DNA of 50,665 bases from a virus, in IMG/VR virus record IMGVR_UViG_3300042876_000892, positions 1 through 50,665 of that record. The stretch is one strand, 5' to 3'. The notes below the pieces were generated by a model. That model was not told the origin of the DNA, did not search any database, and saw nothing but the letters and a program-made list of their open reading frames with translations. Positions 22,657 through 30,898 of this stretch are shown piece after piece. The first letter of the stretch is position 1. Each line of letters begins with the position of its first letter. The position numbers were made by a program, and so were the translations under genes.

Positions 22657-23240
22657 TGAAGCGCTACGTGATCGAATTCCTCCACGACAGCGGCGTCGAG
22701 CAGTACCTTGCGTGCAGCGCCACTGGCACTGGCGCCGCATGGCTGGTGGCCTCTTCGGCCAACCGGGCGATCAGATTCGAGCGCCGCGAGGACGCCGAAG
22801 CCATTCGCCTCGAGCTGCCGCAGCGGTGTGCGTACTCCTGGGGCAAGTCATTGGTCGTCGAGCGCGAGTTCCCCGACCCCGCGCCGCCGAGCCTCACCGA
22901 AATCATCCACGACGAGGCGAGCTGGATCAGTCGCCTGCAGGCCGAGCTGCAGGAAGCGCGCTTCGGTTGCGAGCAGCTCCGCAAGGCGAACGAGAAGCTC
23001 AAGGCCGACCTGGACGAGAGCAGTCGCCTGCGCGCGGCCGAGCGCTGTCTTCGCAGCGATGTGGTGACGAAGGAGTACCACGAGACCGCGCTGAAGACTG
23101 CGGCCGACACGGCGTTCCGCTGGAACGAGCGGTACATCCAGCAGCGCAAGGAGAACGAGCGCCTGCTCAAGGAGCTCGCCGAGTCGAAGGACAAGTTGAA
23201 GCTCGTGTTCGAGGCAATGCTTAGGATGCGCGGGATCTGA
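22656..23240 (+). CDS. Hypothetical coiled-coil protein, 194 residues
   Basis: The ATG overlaps the previous stop. The first 70 residues form a small alpha/beta domain; the remainder is a coiled coil (ISRLQAELQEARFGCEQLRK, then NERLLKELAESKDKL). The gene ends four bases before the tRNA. No family is recognised. Confidence 0.6.
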   Translation: MKRYVIEFLHDSGVEQYLACSATGTGAAWLVASSANRAIRFERREDAEAIRLELPQRCAYSWGKSLVVEREFPDPAPPSLTEIIHDEASWISRLQAELQEARFGCEQLRKANEKLKADLDESSRLRAAERCLRSDVVTKEYHETALKTAADTAFRWNERYIQQRKENERLLKELAESKDKLKLVFEAMLRMRGI

Positions 23241-23244
23241 GTGT

Positions 23245-23319
23245 CGCGGGGTAGTTCAGTGGAAGAACGCCTGGTTCATTCCCAGGATGTCGCGGGTTCG
23301 ATTCCCGCCCCCGCTACCA
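23245..23319 (+). tRNA. tRNA with CAU anticodon (Met-like or Ile2-like)
   Basis: A 75-base cloverleaf has the acceptor 23245-23251 with 23309-23315 (six pairs and a C-U mismatch at 1-72), D stem GTTC/GAAC, anticodon stem CCTGG/CCAGG with loop TTCATTC, a 5-base variable region, T stem GCGGG/CCCGC with loop TTCGATT, discriminator A and an encoded CCA. The anticodon is at 23277-23279. The base at position 37 is U, which is unusual. The unpaired first base recalls initiator tRNA, but the D stem has the elongator-type U11-A24 pair. The amino acid is therefore uncertain. Confidence 0.85.
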
Positions 23320-23351
23320 CTCCAGCGAGCCGGCCATACAAGGCGCGCGCC

Positions 23352-24173
23352 GTGTTCGACGGCGTGCGCCGCTGGAAGAACGGGAAGATCGCGCACCCGC
23401 AACCTGGTCGCCACGATCGCAAGCGCAAACTGCCCGTGCGCGCCGGCGGCAAGGTGCGCATCGACCTGCGCCGGAAGGAGTTCTGGCACCTGCGCGGCGT
23501 CGCCAAGCGCGACTGGGCCGGCCGGCTCGTCCTGCCCGACGGCACACGCACCGAGCCGACCAAGGCCGGGCAGAAGAAGCTCGACAAGCGCAAGTGGAAG
23601 AAGCTCGGGCCCGACGGTCGACCGAAGATGCCGACGCAGTCGCGAGCGCACCTGCAGGCGAACGGCGTGTACGTGAAGAGCGGCAAGCCGATCGGCCGGC
23701 GCACGACGGGCCGCAACGTCGGCCGCGTGTGCGTGACGATGAAGGTCCGCACGGCCGTGCACTACGACCTCGCGGTGCACGCGCGCTCCCTGGGCGTCAC
23801 CCAGCAGCGCCTGGTCGAGCTCGCGGTCGAGGCGTTCACGGCCGCGCTGGCCTCCAATCCGGTCGCGCGACGGGCGCTCGCGGCCAGCGAGGCGCGCTCC
23901 GGCTTGACCGGAGGGCTCGCGAGCGGCAGGCTTCAGGGGTCGTCTGGCGCTCAACTCTCCCGCGGAGGCCCAATGAATCAGCACCCGAACTACCCGACCC
24001 CGAACCAGCCCACCACCGTTCCCGCGTCCACCGGCACGCAGAACCCGGGCGCGGCCAGCGAGGTCGGCTACACCGACAACCGCGGCAACGCGCCGTCGAA
24101 GGCCGGCCTCAACTACGCCGGCAGTCCCGGCACGGGCGTCGACACGCCGAAGAATCAGCCGAAGGCTCCCTGA
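23352..24173 (+). CDS. Basic protein with possible nested second product
   Basis: The frame is open from before the tRNA, but codons within the tRNA cannot be part of the gene, so the first plausible start is GTG at 23352 with AAGG eight bases upstream. This gives 273 residues. Residues 1-135 are very basic (RRWKNGKIAHPQPGRHDRKR), and residues about 130-175 (MKVRTAVHYDLAVHARSLGV, then TQQRLVELAVEAF) resemble a ribbon-helix-helix DNA-binding unit. The last 66 residues are Asn, Pro and Thr-rich and have their own start at 23973. Function unknown; a terminase small subunit or regulator is possible given the terminase nearby. Confidence 0.5.
   Translation: MFDGVRRWKNGKIAHPQPGRHDRKRKLPVRAGGKVRIDLRRKEFWHLRGVAKRDWAGRLVLPDGTRTEPTKAGQKKLDKRKWKKLGPDGRPKMPTQSRAHLQANGVYVKSGKPIGRRTTGRNVGRVCVTMKVRTAVHYDLAVHARSLGVTQQRLVELAVEAFTAALASNPVARRALAASEARSGLTGGLASGRLQGSSGAQLSRGGPMNQHPNYPTPNQPTTVPASTGTQNPGAASEVGYTDNRGNAPSKAGLNYAGSPGTGVDTPKNQPKAP
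23973..24173 (+). CDS. Nested in-frame small protein, 66 residues
   Basis: ATG at 23973 has a near-ideal GGAGG five bases upstream. It reads MNQHPNYPTPNQPTT and continues as a Pro, Asn, Thr and Gly-rich, probably disordered chain. It shares frame and stop with the larger frame from 23352, so it is either a separate gene whose upstream partner lacks its own stop, or a second product of one gene, as in nested phage head genes. Confidence 0.5.
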   Translation: MNQHPNYPTPNQPTTVPASTGTQNPGAASEVGYTDNRGNAPSKAGLNYAGSPGTGVDTPKNQPKAP

Positions 24174-24176
24174 GCC

Positions 24177-24749
24177 ATGATCGTCGACATCGTCACGAAC
24201 GCGACGCGGATGCCGACGGACGGGTTCGGCGCGTCAGCGGCCGAGCGCGAGAACGGCAACCTCACCGCGGCAACGCAGTTCAGCGCGAGCTGCTCCGCCG
24301 GCGCCGCGGGCGCCGTCGCCGGCGACCTGATCCTCACCGGCAACGGCGCCAACTCGGCGTTCTGGGCCGAGGTCACCGGGCCGGCCGTCGCCGGCGTGCT
24401 GCCGGTCAAGAACTGGAAGAAGTGGGGCCAGCGTCCGGTCTACACGAACACCGGCCAGGTCGACCCCGTGCCCGCGATCGTCGGCGCGCCGACCTACCGC
24501 ATCTTCCCCGCGAGCTGCCTGCAGTATTCGGATCGCGGATGGCGCATCAAGCGCGCCAACCTGATCGGCGTCGCCGCGTCGACGCTCACGATCAACGGGC
24601 CGACCGGCTCGGTCGACCTCACCATCCCCTCGACCGTCGCGTCACCGATGTCGCACGAGTTCAACGAGCACGTGAAGGGGCCCTTCACCGTGGTGTGCTC
24701 GAACCACGCGATCGTCGGTTCCATCGAATTCGAACCCGAAGGACCCTGA
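24177..24749 (+). CDS. Hypothetical beta-rich protein, 190 residues, head module
   Basis: The ATG overlaps the end of the preceding gene region by three bases of spacing. The sequence is Ala, Gly, Thr and Val-rich with regular strands (AGDLILTGNGANSAFWAEV, VDLTIPSTVASP). That is consistent with a small virion decoration or tail component. No family is recognised. It precedes the terminase gene by two small genes. Confidence 0.55.
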   Translation: MIVDIVTNATRMPTDGFGASAAERENGNLTAATQFSASCSAGAAGAVAGDLILTGNGANSAFWAEVTGPAVAGVLPVKNWKKWGQRPVYTNTGQVDPVPAIVGAPTYRIFPASCLQYSDRGWRIKRANLIGVAASTLTINGPTGSVDLTIPSTVASPMSHEFNEHVKGPFTVVCSNHAIVGSIEFEPEGP

Positions 24750-24751
24750 TC

Positions 24752-24973
24752 ATGGCAGAGCAAGAGAACGTGCCGAAGGCCGAGCACATCGCGGACGAGA
24801 AGAAGACGATCGCGGCGACCGTGGACGCGCTCGGCATCAAGGGCGACCACGGCGGGCGAAGCCTCAAGCAGCCCCCGCCGAAGCCGCGCGCCGCGCCGGT
24901 TCCGACGCCGGAGCCTCCGGTGCTGACCAAGGCCGAGCAGGATCGCAAGTTTCGCCACGGCTCGCCGCGATGA
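24752..24973 (+). CDS. Hypothetical small protein, 73 residues
   Basis: It starts two bases after the previous stop, and its own stop overlaps the next start (ATGA). It is charged, with a Pro-rich linker (KQPPPKPRAAPVPTPEPP). No family is recognised. Confidence 0.55.
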   Translation: MAEQENVPKAEHIADEKKTIAATVDALGIKGDHGGRSLKQPPPKPRAAPVPTPEPPVLTKAEQDRKFRHGSPR

Positions 24974-25203
24974 ACCTGCGGCTCGACGGCAGGCACCTGT
25001 TCGTCCCCGGTGACGCTGTCGAACTGCGGCACGATCCCAACGTCACCGGGAAGCGCCAGGCCATCGTCATCGCCGTGCGCGTGAGCGGCCGCTCGCGCGT
25101 GCTCTACGAGCTCGCGCTGTACGACGATCGAAACGTGCGCGTCGAGTTCGAGGTTGACGAGTTCGAGGTCCAGCAGGTCGATGCCGCGGTCCCAGCGCAG
25201 TGA
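24970..25203 (+). CDS. Hypothetical small protein, 77 residues
   Basis: The start overlaps the previous stop. It forms a compact beta-rich domain (HLFVPGDAVELRHDP, VIAVRVSGRSRVLYELALYD) and has an acidic C-terminus. It overlaps the terminase start by 23 bases. It may be a small SH3-like protein. No function is assigned. Confidence 0.55.
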   Translation: MNLRLDGRHLFVPGDAVELRHDPNVTGKRQAIVIAVRVSGRSRVLYELALYDDRNVRVEFEVDEFEVQQVDAAVPAQ

Positions 25204-26986
25204 CGCGCGCGCCTACCTGGCGGCGCTCGAGGTCGAAGCCGGCACGAGCTCGTCGGTCAAGGCGTGGCTCAAATTCAACGAGCTGTACGGCCGCACCGCG
25301 CTCTCGCGCCGCAAGTTCCTCGAGGAGCTCCAGGTCCAGCACAAGCGCACCGGCGCGTGGGGCCGCTGGCAGCTCAACGGGCCCCAGCGAGCGATCGAGG
25401 CGCTGCGCCTGCGCACCGTGCGCGCCGGCCTGCCCGAGCGCTACGCGATCCTGAAGGCGCGCAAGCTCGGCGTCTCCGTGTACTGGATCGGCGCGCTCCT
25501 CGCCGAGGTCACGCGGACCAAGAGCTTGCGCGCCGCCATCGTCGGACAGCACGACGACGCGGCGAAGAAGCTCCTGCGCCAGGCCAAGCAGGTGCGCGAC
25601 CACGCGCCGTGGAAGCTCGTCAAGCGCTTCGACAACCAGAAGCAGCTCTACTTCGACTCGCCGCTCGACAGCTCGATCGACCTGGCCTCGGCGAAGTCTG
25701 ACGACCCGCTGCGCGGCGACACGCTGCGCTTCGTGCACTGCACCGAACCGCAGATGTGGGTCGGCGACCCCGCGGCGAAGCGCATCGCGATCGAGGGTTG
25801 CGTCGTCGACGAACCGGACACGCTCATCTCGTACGAGGGCACGGGTTTCGGCATCAACTGGTGGCACGAGTTCTGGTGGAAGGCGTTCGAGGGCCGCGAA
25901 GAGAACGGCTTCCAGGCGATCTTCCTCTCGTGGCTGCTCGACGCACACTTCGACTACTGCGTCGACGTGACGCCCGAGCAGATCGAAGCGATGGCCGGCA
26001 CGCTCACGCCCAACGAGGAGGAGCTGCGACGGCACGGCGCCAACTGGGGACAGATCGCCTGGCGCCGCCAGAAGCTCGCGACGATGTTCGCGGGCGACGA
26101 GCGACTCTTCGCGCAGGAGTTCCCGTCGACGCCGCAGGAAGCCTTCCTCTCCGACGGCCGGCCGGCGTTCCTGTTCGAGGCGGTCGATCGCTCGCGCAAG
26201 CGCTGCGTCGATCCGCGCTGGACCTGCGACCTGTTGCTCGGCGAGCGCCGCCACGGCGAGTGGGGCATCGACTTCAAGCTGATCGACGATCCGCGCGGCG
26301 CGCTGTCCATCTGGGAGCACCCCGAGCCCGAAGGCGACTACGCGATCGGATGCGACACCGGCTACGGCATGGGCCTCGACAACTCGGTGATTCACGTCAT
26401 CAACAACAACACGCGCCGGCAGGTCGCGAAGTTCGTGTCGAACCGAATCGAGCCGCACCGCTTCGGGCACTACCTGTGCGCGCTCGGCGAGTATTACCAC
26501 CGCGCGTACACGTTGGTGGAGATCGAGGGCGCCGGCCGCGGCGTGATCGAAGCGCTGAAGGACCTCGAGTACCCGATGATCGGGATGCGCTCGACCTACG
26601 ACGAGCACGGCAAGGTGGTCGGCCGCAAGCTCGGCTTCTCGACCAACATCCACACGCGCGAGCTCGTCTTCAACGCGATCCGCGAGAACCTGGCCGAGCC
26701 GAAGGGCGTCGAGCTGTGCGACGTGCAGACCTGCCAGGAGATGCTTCCGATGTTCCGCGACCTCGACGGCAAGGTGAAGACGCCGACGGGGAAGAAGGAC
26801 GACCACGTGCTCGGCTGGGGCATGGCGCTGATGGCGCACAAGGACTCCAGGAACCCCGTCGAGCCGGCCGTCAAGCACGAGCTCCCGCCCGGCTCGCTGG
26901 AAGATCGGCACTGGAGGGAGTATGAAAGGCAGGTCGCCGAGCCCGAGGAAGCATCACCCGAGGAGTGGGGAGTCGAATGGCCGTAG
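25181..26986 (+). CDS. Terminase large subunit
   Basis: The start at 25181 gives 601 residues. The ATPase part shows a Walker A-like KARKLGVS at 92-99, a variant seen in some phage terminases, and a Walker B segment LRFVHCTE at 182-189 ending in the catalytic acid. The C-terminal RNase H-like nuclease shows Asp392 in IGCDTGYGMGLDNS, Glu447/449 in LVEIEGAGRG, and Asp540/541 in KKDDHVLGWGMA. It cuts concatemeric DNA and drives packaging. A small membrane gene overlaps its end, and the portal gene follows. Confidence 0.92.
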   Translation: MPRSQRSDARAYLAALEVEAGTSSSVKAWLKFNELYGRTALSRRKFLEELQVQHKRTGAWGRWQLNGPQRAIEALRLRTVRAGLPERYAILKARKLGVSVYWIGALLAEVTRTKSLRAAIVGQHDDAAKKLLRQAKQVRDHAPWKLVKRFDNQKQLYFDSPLDSSIDLASAKSDDPLRGDTLRFVHCTEPQMWVGDPAAKRIAIEGCVVDEPDTLISYEGTGFGINWWHEFWWKAFEGREENGFQAIFLSWLLDAHFDYCVDVTPEQIEAMAGTLTPNEEELRRHGANWGQIAWRRQKLATMFAGDERLFAQEFPSTPQEAFLSDGRPAFLFEAVDRSRKRCVDPRWTCDLLLGERRHGEWGIDFKLIDDPRGALSIWEHPEPEGDYAIGCDTGYGMGLDNSVIHVINNNTRRQVAKFVSNRIEPHRFGHYLCALGEYYHRAYTLVEIEGAGRGVIEALKDLEYPMIGMRSTYDEHGKVVGRKLGFSTNIHTRELVFNAIRENLAEPKGVELCDVQTCQEMLPMFRDLDGKVKTPTGKKDDHVLGWGMALMAHKDSRNPVEPAVKHELPPGSLEDRHWREYERQVAEPEEASPEEWGVEWP

Positions 26987-27255
26987 AAGCAAACGTCGTC
27001 GCGATCATCCAAGCCATCACCATGCTGCTCGCCTTCGTGGCCTGGGCCGTGCTCGCCTGGCGACTGCAGCGCGAGCTGCTCACCGCGCACCGCGAGCTCC
27101 TGGGGATGCTCGGCACCCTGAAGCTCGCCCAGGCCGGCCTCAGCGGGGCCCAGTCCTTCCCGCCGCAGCCCCCTACTGGTAGCGTTGCAGGCCAAGCCGG
27201 GCACTACGGGCGGACCCAGGACATCGACCTCGGGCTGCAAGAGACGGTCGGCTGA
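26977..27255 (+). CDS. Small single-pass membrane protein, 92 residues
   Basis: ATG at 26977 overlaps the terminase stop by ten bases. One hydrophobic helix near the N-terminus (AIIQAITMLLAFVAWAVLAW) is followed by a short helix with heptads and a Gly/Pro tail. The position between terminase and portal is odd for a holin but possible. It could be a lysis or inner-membrane component. Confidence 0.6.
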   Translation: MAVEANVVAIIQAITMLLAFVAWAVLAWRLQRELLTAHRELLGMLGTLKLAQAGLSGAQSFPPQPPTGSVAGQAGHYGRTQDIDLGLQETVG

Positions 27256-27260
27256 GCTGA

Positions 27261-29255
27261 ATGCAGTCGGTCTACTCACCCAGGAAACAGTCGGGCCTCG
27301 ACTTCGTTCGCGAGCGCGTCGACCCCGATGGGGAGAGCGCTGAGCGCAAGGCGTTCGAGCAGCAGTGGCTCGCGAACCTCGGCCTGTACGCCGGCATCAA
27401 ATTCGTCGCCGACGGCGGCGTGATCCGACCGATTCGCGACCCCCAGCTCAATCGCGAGGCGTACAACGCGCCGCTGATCCTGCCCAAGGTCCTGCGTTTC
27501 CTGGCGAAGAAGGCCGCGGTCAACCCGCGCGTGACCGTGCTGCCGCGCTCCGACCAGTGGGAGGACATGCAGGCGTCGAAGCTCGCGACGATGGCGCACC
27601 AACACGGCGTCGACGTGTCGCGCTTCAAGCAGGCGCACCAACGCGCCGAGCGCTGGGCCGCGATCTGCGGCTCGGGCTTCGTCAAGGTCTGCTGGGATCC
27701 CGACGCCGGCGAGCCCGACCGGATCTACCACGAGAACGGGCGCGTGAACGTGCTCGCGATGTACGACCCGGCGATGCGCGCGGAGTTCGAGCGCCGCTCG
27801 CTCTTCAGCGACGTGTACCCCGGCGAGCTCGCCGCGCACCTGGTCGAGCCCTGGCAACTGTGGCCCGACCCGAACGCGCGCGACGGCGGCATCGACGATT
27901 GCGAGTGGGTCTGCATCCGCACTGCGCGCTCGGTGGAAAGCGTCTACCGAGAGACTGGAAAGCGGCTCGCGCCCGACGCGACCGCGATGCGCGGCGCCGA
28001 GCAGTACCGGGAGATCATCGCCTTCATGGCCGGCGGCCAGGCCGGGGTCAACCCGACCGTGCACCGCTCGCGCATGGCCGAGTGCGTCTTCCAAGACGAG
28101 ATGTTCGTGCGCCCCAACCGCGACTACCCCAAGGGCCGCTACATCCGCATCGCCGGCACCGAGGTGCTCGACGATCGCGACAACCCCTACGTCGCCGCCG
28201 GCTGCCCGATCCCGATCGCCAAGGTCGACTGCATCCCCTGCCCCGGTCGCTTCTGGGGCATCTCGCTCGTCGACGCGCTGCGCAATCCTCAGCGCGCGTA
28301 CAACGCCTCGCGCGGGCACTCCATGAACCTGCAGGCCACGGCCGGCCACGCGCCGCTGCTCCTCGACAAGGGAAGCGGCATCCAGCCGAGGAGCTTCAAG
28401 GGCGTGCCCGGCCTCGTGCTCGAGCTCAACGCGAACACGCGCCCGCCCATGTGGGGCCAGCCGCCGCAACTGCCGCCGTACATCGGACAGAACGCCGAGG
28501 TCGCGCTGCGCGAGATGGCGATGATTTCGGCCGAGACCGATCCCGCGAGCTCCAAGCTCCCGGGCCAGCTCCGCTCGGGCGACGCGATCCGCGCCGTGCA
28601 AGCCGACCAGAACCTCATCCTCTCCGCGTCCGTCGAGTCGACCTTCGACTTCATCGAGAAGACGGGCACGATGATGCTGCAACTGATCGGGCTGTACTAC
28701 GACTCGCCGCGCCTGATGAACGTGCTCGGACCGGGCAACGAGATTGACCCGCGCTACTTGCAGGGCGCCGACCTGCGCCGGCACTACCGGCTCAAGGTGC
28801 TCGCGCAACCTGGCGACCTCGACAGCGCCGAGAGCCGCGACGCGAAGATCATGGACGCCGCGCAGCTCCTGATCCTCAACCCGCAGAATCCCGAGGACCG
28901 GCTCCTCATGCTCAAGGGCCTGCGCTTCCACACGTCCGACGACTACGTGAACGCGCTGCTCTCCCAGGAGAATTCCGAGGAGCGCGCGATCGCGTCCATC
29001 GTCGAGTCGGGCGGCCAAGTCGTGCCGCAGGTCGAGCTGTGGTTCGACCTCGAGCTGCGCGCCAAGCTGCTCGAGCGCAAGCTGAACAGCCGCGCCTTCG
29101 AGCTCTACCACCCGGCCGTGCAGGAACAACTCCGCGCGCGCTGGATGCAGTTCACGATGCTCCGGCAGCAACAGATCGCCGCGGCCATGCAGGCCGCGCA
29201 GCTCCAGAACGGCGCCCCACGTCAACCGGGCGTCGCCTCGCAACCCGCAAGGTGA
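27261..29255 (+). CDS. Portal protein
   Basis: The 664-residue protein follows the terminase, as expected. The length, the Trp/Tyr-rich N-terminal domain, the central wing and stem (RNPQRAYNASRGHSMNLQ), and the C-terminal helical barrel (LLERKLNSRAFELYHPAVQE, then MLRQQQIAAAMQAAQLQ) fit podovirus-type portals. The SAESRDAKIMDAAQLLILN block is a feature I associate with that class. It forms the dodecameric DNA channel at one vertex and docks the terminase. Confidence 0.85.
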   Translation: MQSVYSPRKQSGLDFVRERVDPDGESAERKAFEQQWLANLGLYAGIKFVADGGVIRPIRDPQLNREAYNAPLILPKVLRFLAKKAAVNPRVTVLPRSDQWEDMQASKLATMAHQHGVDVSRFKQAHQRAERWAAICGSGFVKVCWDPDAGEPDRIYHENGRVNVLAMYDPAMRAEFERRSLFSDVYPGELAAHLVEPWQLWPDPNARDGGIDDCEWVCIRTARSVESVYRETGKRLAPDATAMRGAEQYREIIAFMAGGQAGVNPTVHRSRMAECVFQDEMFVRPNRDYPKGRYIRIAGTEVLDDRDNPYVAAGCPIPIAKVDCIPCPGRFWGISLVDALRNPQRAYNASRGHSMNLQATAGHAPLLLDKGSGIQPRSFKGVPGLVLELNANTRPPMWGQPPQLPPYIGQNAEVALREMAMISAETDPASSKLPGQLRSGDAIRAVQADQNLILSASVESTFDFIEKTGTMMLQLIGLYYDSPRLMNVLGPGNEIDPRYLQGADLRRHYRLKVLAQPGDLDSAESRDAKIMDAAQLLILNPQNPEDRLLMLKGLRFHTSDDYVNALLSQENSEERAIASIVESGGQVVPQVELWFDLELRAKLLERKLNSRAFELYHPAVQEQLRARWMQFTMLRQQQIAAAMQAAQLQNGAPRQPGVASQPAR

Positions 29256-29258
29256 CCT

Positions 29259-29969
29259 ATGGCAAAGCGTCAGCACATCAACATCGACCAGGAAGCGAAC
29301 TTCGACCTGCGGCCGTCGCCGGAGGCCGAGCTCGCCATCCAGGAGGCGATCGAGACCGTCAAGCTCTCGATGCCCAAGAGCGACGAGCTCGAGCAGAACC
29401 CGGTCGAGGACCTCCCGATCCCCGAGAACAAGACCGGCGACCCGCGCGTCGCGGCCATCATGGGCGACGGCGACGAGCACACGAAGATGCGCATCTCGCG
29501 CCTGCACATCCCGCCGCCGCTCGCGCCGCAGCCCGGCTCGACCGACCTGCCGCTCAACGCCGCGATGAAGGTGGCCGAGCGTCGGCAGAAGGAGCGCGCC
29601 AAGCAGATGCGCAGCAACCCCGCGGCGTGGAAGGACCAGGTGCACTACATCGAGTGCCAGGACTCCGACTGCCTGGGGCCGGGCATCTGGTTCGAGGGCG
29701 CCCCGGACGGCGAGCTGAAGAGCGATCGGTGGTGGTCCTCCTACCACGTCAAGGGCTCGTACTGGATCCCGAACAACCCGCCGCACTGCCAGGTCTGCGA
29801 GGCGAACCTGAAGATCCGCCGGCCGCTGAAGGTCGCCTTCATCAGCCGCGGCGCGCCCGGCCCGGACCAGCGCCGCGTCGGCATCACGCTCAACCCGCGC
29901 CACGTGCGCACGATCACCCGCGAGGAGTACGACTCCATCTACAAGAACCCCGCCGAGCAATCCGCTTGA
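29259..29969 (+). CDS. Hypothetical head-module protein, 236 residues
   Basis: It sits between portal and scaffold genes, four bases after the portal stop. ECQDSDCLGPG and HCQVCEANL give a four-Cys zinc-binding pattern around residues 130-185. The N-terminal part is charged and probably disordered. No family is recognised. A minor head or accessory protein is inferred from the position only. Confidence 0.55.
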   Translation: MAKRQHINIDQEANFDLRPSPEAELAIQEAIETVKLSMPKSDELEQNPVEDLPIPENKTGDPRVAAIMGDGDEHTKMRISRLHIPPPLAPQPGSTDLPLNAAMKVAERRQKERAKQMRSNPAAWKDQVHYIECQDSDCLGPGIWFEGAPDGELKSDRWWSSYHVKGSYWIPNNPPHCQVCEANLKIRRPLKVAFISRGAPGPDQRRVGITLNPRHVRTITREEYDSIYKNPAEQSA

Positions 29970-29995
29970 CGGCCGCCCACCACAGGACCTAGAAC

Positions 29996-30859
29996 ATGAC
30001 CAACGAAGCGACCCCCGCCGGCGGCCAAACCAGCCAGACCGGCGAGCAAGGCAACGCGACGACCGGACAGCAAGGCGCACAGACGCCTGCCACCAACCAA
30101 GCTCCCCAGGAGCTCGTCATCCGGCACAACGGGAAGGACGTTCGCATCCCGATCGACCGAGCCAAAGAGCTCGTCCAGAAGGGGTACAACTACGACTCGC
30201 GGATGGCGGAAGTGAACCAGCGCGCGAAGCATCTCGACAGCTACGAGCGGTTCATGTCGGACATGGACAAGTCGCCGACCCTCAAGGAGGCGGTCTTCCG
30301 TGCCACGCAGAACCCCGACCTCGTGCTCCGAGCTCTGAACGGTGCAGCCGCTCCCACGCCGCCGGCGGGGGACGAAGGCGCCGCCCAGGGCGAGGGGCAG
30401 CCGGCACAGAATCGGCAGCCCGATCCGCTCGCGTCGCAGCTTCAGCAGCTCACTGGGATCGTGGAGGAAGTGCGAGGTCACATCGCGCAGCGGGAGGTCA
30501 ACGAGGCCCTCGAGCGCGAAATCTCCAAGCACCCCTGGGTGGCGGGAAGCCCGAGCGCACAGAAGTTCGTCCGAGACCACGTGCGCACGCAGATCGAAGC
30601 CGACCCCCGAAACGCCTCGTCAGTCGACAGGCTCGTGTTCGAGGCGGCCTCGAACGTGCGCGACGTGGTCGCAGAGCAGAACGAGCGACGGCTCGCGGAA
30701 GCCCAGGATCGTCAGAACCTGCGCACGACCAACCCAGGTCGCGGCCAGTCGACGCTCACGCCCGCGCCGAAGCTCACCTCGAAATCCCTCGACGACGGCA
30801 CCGTCCTCCAGGCGGCGCTCAAGCGGGGCAGGGAGATCTTCGGCGACATGTTCAAGTGA
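29996..30859 (+). CDS. Scaffold-like head assembly protein
   Basis: The 287-residue protein is directly upstream of the major capsid gene. It has a Gln, Thr and Gly-rich disordered N-terminus, a central helical part (LQQLTGIVEEVRGHIAQREV, ERRLAEAQDRQNL) and a basic C-terminal tail (LKRGREIFGDMFK) of the type that binds coat protein. This arrangement is typical of scaffolding proteins. The DGxEV-like early segment LVIRHNGKDVRIPIDRAKEL is also common in them. Confidence 0.75.
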   Translation: MTNEATPAGGQTSQTGEQGNATTGQQGAQTPATNQAPQELVIRHNGKDVRIPIDRAKELVQKGYNYDSRMAEVNQRAKHLDSYERFMSDMDKSPTLKEAVFRATQNPDLVLRALNGAAAPTPPAGDEGAAQGEGQPAQNRQPDPLASQLQQLTGIVEEVRGHIAQREVNEALEREISKHPWVAGSPSAQKFVRDHVRTQIEADPRNASSVDRLVFEAASNVRDVVAEQNERRLAEAQDRQNLRTTNPGRGQSTLTPAPKLTSKSLDDGTVLQAALKRGREIFGDMFK

Positions 30860-30898
30860 CGCCGGCGGGTTTCCTGTCCCGACCAACAGGAAACCCCA

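Noticed and set aside
23241-23351. Open frame reading SRGSSVEERLVHSQDVAGS through the tRNA
   Set aside because: This is the usual translation of a tRNA gene, not a protein N-terminus. The real start must lie after 23319.
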